DNA of 64,000 nucleotides, taken from Ignavibacteriales bacterium (GTDB lineage: Bacteria > Bacteroidota > Ignavibacteria > Ignavibacteriales > Ignavibacteriaceae). The position numbers and the translations under genes are program-made. Where the stretch lies: NCBI GenBank assembly GCA_016707285.1, contig JADJIA010000003.1:558001-622000 (forward strand), in the 5' to 3' direction. The notes under the pieces are model-generated. The model was given only the letters and a program-made list of their open reading frames with translations. It ran no database searches and was not told the DNA's origin. Below are positions 57,548 through 64,000 of this stretch, one piece after another. Positions within the stretch are counted from its first letter, which is position 1. Every line of letters begins with the position of its first letter.

Positions 57548-57891
57548 GTTGTCTGAATCAGGATTTACAGGAGGAGTTAGATGATTTACAGGATTTTTCA
57601 TGAAGATCAAAACCAATAGCCTCCGGTTTTAACCGGGGGACTTCAAATTTATGACAATCTGCAAACAATATTCGGTCTCTTGCGGTTTAAGATTATTCTG
57701 ATGACAATCGAGGACGATTGTCGCTCCTGTCTCTCACGCTATTAATTCGCAATTACTCAGGTTCTCAAGTACTCTGGTACTCATGTTTCTTATGGTGTCT
57801 GAAAACTTTTTTCTCTTGCAAGTACAAAATCTATATATAGGTACAAATTTTTATATATTATTATACATAGCAAATAAGTTAAGTTGAGGAG
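57548..57891. other. intergenic region with hairpin repeats
   Basis: 57554-57600 reads CAGGATTTACAGG and GATTTACAGGATT, a short repeat. CCTCCGGTT (57620-57628) and AACCGGGGG (57631-57639) form a nine-pair stem with one G-T wobble. GACAATCG (57703-57710) and CGATTGTC (57715-57722) form a perfect eight-pair stem, followed by GCTCC; this is the inverse of the GGAGTGGTAATCG repeat. CTCAAGTACTCTGGTACTC (about 57765-57783) is another copy of the CTCAAGTACT type. No gene seen. Confidence 0.7.
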
Positions 57892-58221
57892 TTGAATATA
57901 ATTGGAGGAGCTATCGCGAAAAAAGCTACAAATGCTAAACATTTTGCCAAATGTAACAATGTGAAATGTGGAAGCTTCTTCGTTCTTGAGCCGGGCTTAC
58001 AAGACGAGGAACTTGGTTATTTGTGTCCGGAGTGTTCGGGCAAATCTCAGAGGTATCATATAGTTCAATGCTCTAGCTGCAAAACCGTTCTCAATTTCAT
58101 TGGTGCGTCAGACAAGGAAGACAAATTTGTTTTTACTGTTGAAAAATGTAGTCACTGTTTTGGAACGGAAGAGGATGAATGTATGATCCATCCGGTTTAC
58201 GCCACCGACCACTTTATCTGA
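57892..58221 (+). CDS. small zinc-ribbon protein
   Basis: An open frame of up to 109 residues with four cysteine pairs: CNNVKC, CPEC, CSSC and CSHC, suggesting two zinc-binding knuckles. The start is uncertain: TTG 57892 is the first possible codon but GAGGAG sits immediately against it, too close to be a good ribosome-binding site; no ATG lies before the cysteines. It ends 7 bases before a strong terminator. Family not recognised. It lies between the kinase-SUMF1 fusion and the convergent AAA/PD-(D/E)XK gene. Confidence 0.55.
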   Translation: MNIIGGAIAKKATNAKHFAKCNNVKCGSFFVLEPGLQDEELGYLCPECSGKSQRYHIVQCSSCKTVLNFIGASDKEDKFVFTVEKCSHCFGTEEDECMIHPVYATDHFI

Positions 58222-58227
58222 AGCTTG

Positions 58228-58268
58228 GAGGCTGTTTTGATATCTGATATCAGGCAGCCTCTTTTTTT
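58228..58268. terminator. bidirectional terminator
   Basis: GAGGCTG (58228-58234) pairs with CAGCCTC (58255-58261), with an inner GATATCTGATATC palindrome, followed by an eight-T run. It separates the convergent zinc-ribbon and AAA/PD-(D/E)XK genes. Confidence 0.85.
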
Positions 58269-59998
58269 TATTCGACCTCAAACACCTCAACTTCAAACTT
58301 ACCAGAGAATAATATAAGATAAGCGTGAAGCTTTGTTAATTTAGTAACAGTAAGAGAATTCCTGTAGTTGGTGATCTGTTCAATGCCTTTTCTTCTAATC
58401 TCGTTGTAGTCCTTCTTATCAGCTTTTTTTAGATATTTTAATTCCAACAAGTACTCATGACCACCGGGGTTAAGTTCTGTTTTGCGAATAAGTAAATCCA
58501 AATATCCTTTGTGTGTCTCGAGTTCACTTGTAGTATAAAAAGCATTTGTCCCCATGATTATTGTCATAAAAATCATTTTCAAATTACTCTCTCTGAAGTT
58601 TTCGAGGTCTCTGAACGAAATGGTACCCATCACTTTTTGAGCATATTTGATTAATTTGTCAATTTTGCCATCAAAAGCAAGTTCTTGTACCAGTAATCCT
58701 ATCTCTTTGTTATCATACATGAAACTGTTGTCCCTCTCGTATAAATAGCGGAGAAACTCCCAGTATAATTGTTTGATCACATAGTTGGGTATTTGATAGG
58801 TTACGAGTTCAAACACAGCTTTTTCAATGGTCAGCAATCCGTTATAAAAAAGTAACGACACTGCATCGGTTTTGGAGTATGGTCTCTCAAGATTATATTG
58901 AAGGGTGAGACCCTCTTGTATCTCTTCATTCGTGAATACATCTTCTATGATTGCATTAAATTCATCTTTGGGCAGGAATTGTAATATCTTTCCAATCTTT
59001 GTGTAATCAGAGGTGACATTGATATCTGCCATTTCACGGGGATAAGTAAAATTGTTTGAAAAATTAGAAAGAAAAGTGATCACCATTTGTGGATTATACA
59101 ATTTGTCTTTTGCGTCCGGCGAAAATCTGCTGCCATTATACCACAATCGCATATCGGCAACCACCGCATCCAAATCAAATCTCCCTTCTTCGTATGTGGT
59201 AGCCTTTATCATATCGATTAACTCATTCTCTGTGAATCCTGCCATCTCATGAAACTTATTGTCTAATGTGATATTTTGGGCAACATTAAATCCACTGGTC
59301 ATACTGTCAAGCGTTACAGGGGTAACACCTGTTGCAAAGAAGCGATCGATTATTCCTTCACCCATAAACTGCTTGATTACTTCGTAAAACTTCCTCACCC
59401 ATCCATTACGAGAGACTATTTCCTTAAAGAGTTCTGTGTTGAAAGCAAATAATTCATTAGTGAAATGGTCATATTCGTCTATTAGTAGATAGATTTTTAC
59501 ACCGGGATCAGAGCCTCTGATCTTAAACAGGAAATTTCGTAGTATCGTATTTGCATCGTTGGATGAATAGATTTCTTCTCTGTCACTTTCAGAAACTACA
59601 TTGTACTCTTTTATAAATAAATCGACAGCGCCCCTGATTTCTGCTGTGAAATGCTTAAAAATTTCATTGACATCATCAGTCTTAATTCCGCTAAAATTAA
59701 ATTTTAATATATAATAACTGTTCCTCAGAGGGGTAATATTTTCAGGTTTACCGATGTAATATTCACCAAACAGTTCTTCGAATCGAACACGGTGTTGGAT
59801 ACCATAATAGTACTCAAGCATTGAAAGATGGAGTGATTTTCCGAATCTACGAGGACGAAGCAAAAAGAGGTTTGGGAAATTTAATCCTTCCATTTTATGA
59901 ATAAAGGAAGTCTTATCCACATAATACCCATTTCCTGCAACAAGTGTTGCAAAGTTTGAGGTTAAAATCGGTATTCGCTTTTTCGTTTTCTGGCTCAT
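58268..59998 (-). CDS. AAA-ATPase/PD-(D/E)XK nuclease-like protein, intact copy
   Basis: An intact 576-residue protein of the same family as 53723-55470. Order of parts: RIPILTSNFATLVAGNGYYV, FLLRPRRFGKSLHLSMLEYY (P-loop-like), YLLIDEYDHFTNELFAFN (Walker B), RNGWVRKFYEVIKQFMGEG and FFATGVTPVTLDSMTSGFNV (conserved core), then the nuclease-like part with YLDLLIRKT (aspartate) and YLLELKYLKKADKK (E-x-K). The core is about 85% identical to the paralogue by eye, but both ends differ more. It faces the other copy across 2.8 kb. The ATG at 59998 has no visible Shine-Dalgarno. Function unproven. Confidence 0.9.
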   Translation of the reverse strand: MSQKTKKRIPILTSNFATLVAGNGYYVDKTSFIHKMEGLNFPNLFLLRPRRFGKSLHLSMLEYYYGIQHRVRFEELFGEYYIGKPENITPLRNSYYILKFNFSGIKTDDVNEIFKHFTAEIRGAVDLFIKEYNVVSESDREEIYSSNDANTILRNFLFKIRGSDPGVKIYLLIDEYDHFTNELFAFNTELFKEIVSRNGWVRKFYEVIKQFMGEGIIDRFFATGVTPVTLDSMTSGFNVAQNITLDNKFHEMAGFTENELIDMIKATTYEEGRFDLDAVVADMRLWYNGSRFSPDAKDKLYNPQMVITFLSNFSNNFTYPREMADINVTSDYTKIGKILQFLPKDEFNAIIEDVFTNEEIQEGLTLQYNLERPYSKTDAVSLLFYNGLLTIEKAVFELVTYQIPNYVIKQLYWEFLRYLYERDNSFMYDNKEIGLLVQELAFDGKIDKLIKYAQKVMGTISFRDLENFRESNLKMIFMTIIMGTNAFYTTSELETHKGYLDLLIRKTELNPGGHEYLLELKYLKKADKKDYNEIRRKGIEQITNYRNSLTVTKLTKLHAYLILFSGKFEVEVFEVE

Positions 59999-60096
59999 AA
60001 ATTTCTCTTAATCAATAAAGAAATATAGTAATTTTTAAAGATTCATGGGGATCTTTGGCTAAAGGGTTGTTCTTAAATAATGCAGTTTCGCCTGAG

Positions 60097-60861
60097 TCAC
60101 CTCCCAAAAACAGTTCCGCTTAATCCGCCATCAACCGAAATTGACTGTCCGGTAATATAGGATGAAACATCCATTGCGAGATATGCTGCGAGGGATGAGA
60201 CTTCATCGGGCATTCCAATCCGGTTCAGTGGTGTTCTTCCGACGATTTTTGTATAATTCTCATTATTTGAGAGATAATCTTCGGTCAGGGGAGTTTTTAT
60301 GAACCAGGGAAGAATAGCATTTACTCTAATATTGTATTTACCCCATTCTGACGCAAGAGATCTCGTAAACTGATTCACTGCTGCTTTTGAGGAAGCATAA
60401 GGAAAGCCTGTTCCATCATCAAGAATTGAGGCGATTGAACTAATATTGATGATAGAAGCTTTTTGTGATAGTTTCATCAACGGGAGCAATCCTCTGCACA
60501 GTTCAACAGCGCTAAAATAGTTCAACTCAAAAAGATATTTGATCTCCTCTTCAGAATATTCATTCGCCTTCTTCCGAATATTGGAGCCTGCATTGTTAAC
60601 GAGAATGTCAAGCTTATCCAATTTTTTCAGTAACAACTTAACAACTTTCAAACGGTCTTCTTTAACAGAGACATCACATGTTATCCCGTCGATTTTGTCG
60701 CCCTTGTGTTTTTCAATAATATTTAACAGGTTATTCTCGTCTCTCGCAACAATAAAAACGAAGGCTCCGAGTGAAAGGAATTCCTCGACGATTTCAAGTC
60801 CAATTCCTTTGGTTCCTCCGGTAACAAATGCGTTTTTGCCTTTAAGGCTCCATTTTTTCAT
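60097..60861 (-). CDS. short-chain dehydrogenase/reductase
   Basis: A 254-residue NAD(P)-dependent oxidoreductase of the classical SDR type. Motifs: cofactor loop VTGGTKGIGLEI, LVNNAGSNIRK, the catalytic serine in INISSIAS, YASSKAAVNQF (Y-x-x-x-K), and the C-terminal YITGQSISVDGGLSGTVFG. It resembles tropinone-reductase-like SDRs, but the substrate is not predictable. Start ATG 60861; the gene is divergent from the phosphatase gene with an 87-base gap in which TTTTG and TATTTTAG (about 60893-60921) may form a promoter for the other gene. Confidence 0.93.
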   Translation of the reverse strand: MKKWSLKGKNAFVTGGTKGIGLEIVEEFLSLGAFVFIVARDENNLLNIIEKHKGDKIDGITCDVSVKEDRLKVVKLLLKKLDKLDILVNNAGSNIRKKANEYSEEEIKYLFELNYFSAVELCRGLLPLMKLSQKASIINISSIASILDDGTGFPYASSKAAVNQFTRSLASEWGKYNIRVNAILPWFIKTPLTEDYLSNNENYTKIVGRTPLNRIGMPDEVSSLAAYLAMDVSSYITGQSISVDGGLSGTVFGR

Positions 60862-60948
60862 AGTAGTTCACCATAAATTTTATTAAGTTCTTTTGTAAAA
60901 TATCATTTTTAATGTTATTTTAGGCAAAACATGAAATAATACACACGG

Positions 60949-62590
60949 ATGAAAATGAAACGCATAATTCTATTAGTCAGTTTAATGGTCATTTTTGTAA
61001 ACGCTCAACAAGCAGAGAAACCCAAACTTGTTGTTGGAATCGTTATTGACCAGATGAGGTACGATTATTTATCCAGATACCGGGATCTTTTTGGAGAAGG
61101 CGGTTTTAAAGAGCTTGTGGAAAACGGTTACCAGTGTAGCAACACGCAATACACATATTTACCCACATATACAGGTCCGGGGCATGCTTCAATTTTTTCA
61201 GGAACCGCTCCATGGATGCATGGAATTGTTGGAAACTACTGGTTTGACAGGGGTTCTAAAAAATCAATTTATTGTTCCGATGATTCCACTGTAACTGCCG
61301 TTGGTGGAACACCCGAACAGGGGAGATATTCACCTCGATTACTTCTTTCAAACTCAATCGCAGATGAGATGAGGATATCCAATTCCTTCAAGTCAAAAAC
61401 GATTGGCATCGCAATTAAGGAAAGAAGCTCAATTCTTCCTGCAGGTCATTCAGCGAATGGTGCCTACTGGTTTGATGAAATTCTGGGTTTATGGATAACT
61501 TCCACCTACTATATGAATGAACTGCCTCAGTGGGCAAAAGAATACAATGCCGGAAAGAGACCAAACGAGCTTTTAAAAATGAAGTGGGAAACATCGTTCC
61601 CCTGTCGAAAAATATACAATGTGCTCGGAAGATGACAATCCACATGAAGGATTATTCAAGGGAGAAACAAAACCTGTGTTTCCGCACGATATTCCCACAA
61701 TCACAAAAGCATTGGGGAATTTTAGTGCGATCGAAGGAACTCCACAAGGATTAACTTTAACCCGGGAATTTGCAGAAGCAGCAATAATTGGCGAAAAATT
61801 GGGGCAGGGTGAATTCACTGATATGCTCACTCTCAGCTTTTCATCAACCGATTATGTTGGTCACAGATACGGGCCACAAGCGATTGAAACTGCCGATATA
61901 TATATAAAATTAGACAAAGAGTTAAAAGACTTCATCTCATTTTTGAAAAAACAATTTCCAAAAGGTGATTATTTGGTTTTCCTTACTGCTGATCATGGTG
62001 CTGCCGAAGTGCCCGGTTATGTAAGGCAAAATCACATAGATTGTGGTCTTCTCGATTTTTCAGCATATGACAAGGTGGCTGAGGATGCTCTTCGGAAAAA
62101 GTTTTCACATCCATCAAATGCAAAGTTTATTTCGGATATCAAAAATTATCAGATCTACTATGACTATGATATGCTCAAAAAATATAACACTACAATTTCT
62201 GAAGTTACAGGAATAATTAGACCTGAACTTCTAAAATTTGTTGAGCTCAGAGAGGTTTTTGAGTCAACCGATCTTGAAACCCGTTCAAGTTCTTATGATC
62301 CCCTAAGAAGTAGATACTTCTTTGGCTACAATCAGAAAAGAAGTGGTGATGCCTGGATAGTTTTTAATCCCGGTTGGTTGCAACACGACAGCAAAGGTAC
62401 CTCACACGGCTCACCGTATGAATATGACACCCATGTTCCTCTCCTTTTTTACGGTATGGGTGTAAACAAAGGAGAATACAGAGGAAAAGTGGAAATTACC
62501 GATATTGCCCCCACTGTCTCCAATTTTCTGAAGATCAGTTTCCCGAATGGAAGTTTTGGAAATGTAATTGAGGGAGTCTTTAAAAAGTAG
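60949..62590 (+). CDS. exported PafA-like alkaline phosphatase, one frame break
   Basis: An alkaline-phosphatase-superfamily enzyme. Signal peptide RIILLVSLMVIFVNAQQ. Metal and active-site segments are in place for the PafA type: VIDQMRYDYLSRY (aspartate), LPTYTGPGHASIFSG (threonine nucleophile region), FSSTDYVGHRYGPQ (aspartate and histidine), LTADHGAAEVPG (D-H), and GSPYEYDTHVPLLFYG (histidine). The frame breaks near 61606, where an extra T in CCCCTGTCG is likely; removing it gives FPVEKYTMCSEDDNPH. Restored length is about 547 residues, normal for PafA. Start ATG 60949 or 60955. It likely works in the periplasm in phosphate scavenging. A clear terminator follows. Confidence 0.88.
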
Positions 62591-62620
62591 CATTTTTTAT
62601 ATTTTAATGAATTAAATTTG

Positions 62621-62658
62621 AAACCTGAATGTCGTTTTATTGGCATTCAGGTTTTCTT
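62621..62658 (+). terminator. rho-independent terminator
   Basis: AAACCTGAATG (62621-62631) pairs with CATTCAGGTTT (62644-62654), followed by TCTTTTTC. It ends the PafA-like gene. Confidence 0.85.
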
Positions 62659-62682
62659 TTTCCCACGAAACTCCGGATTGGG

Positions 62683-64000
62683 ATGTTTTCCATTTCTACA
62701 CTCAAAAAGACCGCTTTTTTCTCTCTGTTGCTTTTTGCGGCAACCATGACCAATGCTCTTTTTTTTAATCAACTTGGCTATTATGCTGCGTTGGTCTTCC
62801 TCTCTGTTGTTTGGATCAAAGGAGAGAAGGATATTTTCCCCAAAACCGGGCTTGGTCTCTTTATGTTGCTGTTCCTGTTTGCCGAAATAATGGCAATGGC
62901 ATTTTCTGACAATAAAATACAGGCACTCGAATTTGGATTTAAACGGGTGATTCTTCTGCCAATAGTTTTTACAATTGCGGCGGGAATAAATGATGAAAAA
63001 CAGCTGAAAATATTTTTCTTTACTTACCTCGTTTTTGCCCTCGGTTCCGATTTTATGTATATCGGTTTTTCGATAGAGTATTTTTTGAAAGACCTTTATA
63101 AATTTACATCGGAGGGACCCAGTGTTCTTCTGCATCCGATCACAACAAGTGAACTGACATCATTCACAGCACTTTTCCTTTTTGCGCTTTTTATCAATGA
63201 GAGCAGAAACAGATGGAAAATGGCATGGTTGGTGCTTTTTCTTATTTCTTTTGTTTCACTTCTTGCAACATTTAAACGAACAGGCTGGATAGGGCTTGGG
63301 CTTGGCATTCTGGTAATTTTAGTCTTGAACAAAAATTATAAGATTATAGCCTTGGGAGTGATGATTTCTATCGTTATGATTTTCTTCTCCAAAAACGAAT
63401 CACGGGTTTTTATTTCCGATCTGAATGGAAAGCAGATTGCATCTTTTGAAACTGATGGACTGGCATATAAAGTTCAGACCGGGGAGGATGAACTTTTTGT
63501 TTCCGATTTTAACGGTGGATTAAAAATTTATGAAAAGGATACGCTGAAATCTGTTCTGGAAACTCCCGCCCCAATTTATGAGATAGAAAAGTGGGGAGAT
63601 AAATATGCAGCATTTTTAAGCGATTCAAGGATATTGGTATTAGGGAAGGATCATAAGAAGGGATTTGTAATCGAAAAGGAATTTACCTCCCCCGGTTATT
63701 TGGGCAGAGTGCGTGTTGAAAGGGGAATGCTTTATGCCGTTGACAGCGACAGTGGAATAACTGTTTACAGGAGCATAAATGAGATCGACAGACCTCTAAG
63801 GTTTCCTCAATTCAGGCGAGGCATCGGTATGATTGTCGATTCAAATTATATAAATCTGATCTACTCGGACTATTCCCAAACAACGATTAGATTGGACTCT
63901 ACAGGTTTCCCATTGGACACAGTAGCTTACGAAACAAAGATACCACAAGGATCATCATTTATTAGTTTTATTGGTGGCAGATCACTTTTTTATTTCAACA
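62683..64000 (+). CDS. polymerase/ligase-like (Wzy/WaaL-type) membrane protein with a beta-propeller-like soluble region, 3' end off the edge
   Basis: ATG 62683; the frame stays open to the window edge (439 residues so far). About nine membrane helices fill residues 8-240; the eighth is led by LLATFKRTGWIGLGLGILVI, reminiscent of the T-x-S-R-G segment of O-antigen polymerases and ligases. A soluble beta-rich region then runs from about residue 243 to the edge, with short repeated blocks (VFISDLNGKQIASFETDG, FVSDFNGGLKIYEKD, FLSDSRILVLGKD, YAVDSDSGITVYR) like propeller blades. In known family members this point is a periplasmic loop before the final helices, so the propeller may be an insert. 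The assignment is by pattern. Confidence 0.6.
   Translation, partial: MFSISTLKKTAFFSLLLFAATMTNALFFNQLGYYAALVFLSVVWIKGEKDIFPKTGLGLFMLLFLFAEIMAMAFSDNKIQALEFGFKRVILLPIVFTIAAGINDEKQLKIFFFTYLVFALGSDFMYIGFSIEYFLKDLYKFTSEGPSVLLHPITTSELTSFTALFLFALFINESRNRWKMAWLVLFLISFVSLLATFKRTGWIGLGLGILVILVLNKNYKIIALGVMISIVMIFFSKNESRVFISDLNGKQIASFETDGLAYKVQTGEDELFVSDFNGGLKIYEKDTLKSVLETPAPIYEIEKWGDKYAAFLSDSRILVLGKDHKKGFVIEKEFTSPGYLGRVRVERGMLYAVDSDSGITVYRSINEIDRPLRFPQFRRGIGMIVDSNYINLIYSDYSQTTIRLDSTGFPLDTVAYETKIPQGSSFISFIGGRSLFYFN

Noticed and set aside
57380..57550. Diversity-generating retroelement target in the SUMF1 end of the kinase fusion
   Set aside because: The fold and position fit, but no reverse transcriptase and no near-identical template repeat with adenine-specific differences was found in the window. 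Kept only as a point to check, not as a feature.
53723..59998. Composite transposon with the two AAA/PD-(D/E)XK genes as inverted ends
   Set aside because: The copies are diverged at both ends and at the nucleotide level, no terminal inverted repeats or target duplications are visible, and the family is not a known transposase.
62647..63332. Two minus-strand open frames of 78 and 162 residues
   Set aside because: They lie opposite a long plus-strand membrane-protein frame with clear helices; their composition is the mirror of hydrophobic codons and they match no family.

Overview
The window looks like a chromosome segment of a Gram-negative, AT-rich member of the Bacteroidota/Ignavibacteria group. 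Three things point there: secreted proteins ending in the type IX secretion (T9SS) sorting signature NFPNPFNP/NYPNPFNP followed by a beta-rich tail; a bacillithiol gene (bshC) beside Gram-negative envelope genes (lnt, glmM, ispF); and promoters of the Bacteroidota form TTTG-N17-20-TAnnTTTG. No tRNA, rRNA, CRISPR array, transposase, integrase or reverse transcriptase was recognised.

Layout. 1-12.7 kb: an off-edge secreted BNR-repeat protein, bshC with a coupled secreted hydrolase, an aminotransferase/MmcQ pair, an M1 peptidase, an M48-TPR protease, glmM and nth. 12.8-30.7 kb: mostly secreted or surface genes (lipoprotein, YD-repeat pair, BNR/YCF48 proteins with T9SS tails, a LamG-like T9SS protein), plus pdxJ, a PAS histidine kinase, a DUF5684-like membrane protein, an AlbA_2 regulator and a SUMF1-fold protein. 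Nearly every gene here is frame-broken by single-base indels, many in homopolymers. 31.7-53.5 kb: clean housekeeping operons. These are a prolyl oligopeptidase; a muropeptide-salvage operon (sugar kinase, AmpG-like permease, NagZ/serine-hydrolase fusion lipoprotein); NCS2 permease-era-EamA-acyP-ispF; lnt-lipoprotein-M48-LEA14-like-FHA/ABC transporter; and a phosphohexomutase. 53.7-60.0 kb: an accessory-looking block in which two paralogous AAA-ATPase/PD-(D/E)XK genes face each other across a Ser/Thr kinase-SUMF1 fusion and a small zinc-ribbon protein. 60.1-64 kb: an SDR, a PafA-like phosphatase and a polymerase/ligase-like membrane protein running off the right edge.

The most unusual feature is a set of short imperfect tandem-repeat arrays (units of about 8-10 bases) in the gaps. 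They butt against, and in several places are translated as, the ends of genes: the N terminus of Nth, and the C termini or stop codons of the aminotransferase, IspF, the prolyl oligopeptidase and one AAA/PD-(D/E)XK protein. Two loci carry them as inverted pairs that could fold into long hairpins. A separate hairpin repeat with the core GTCCCGATTG occurs four times. The frame breaks look more like consensus errors than true pseudogenes, because each gene reads through after one-base corrections.
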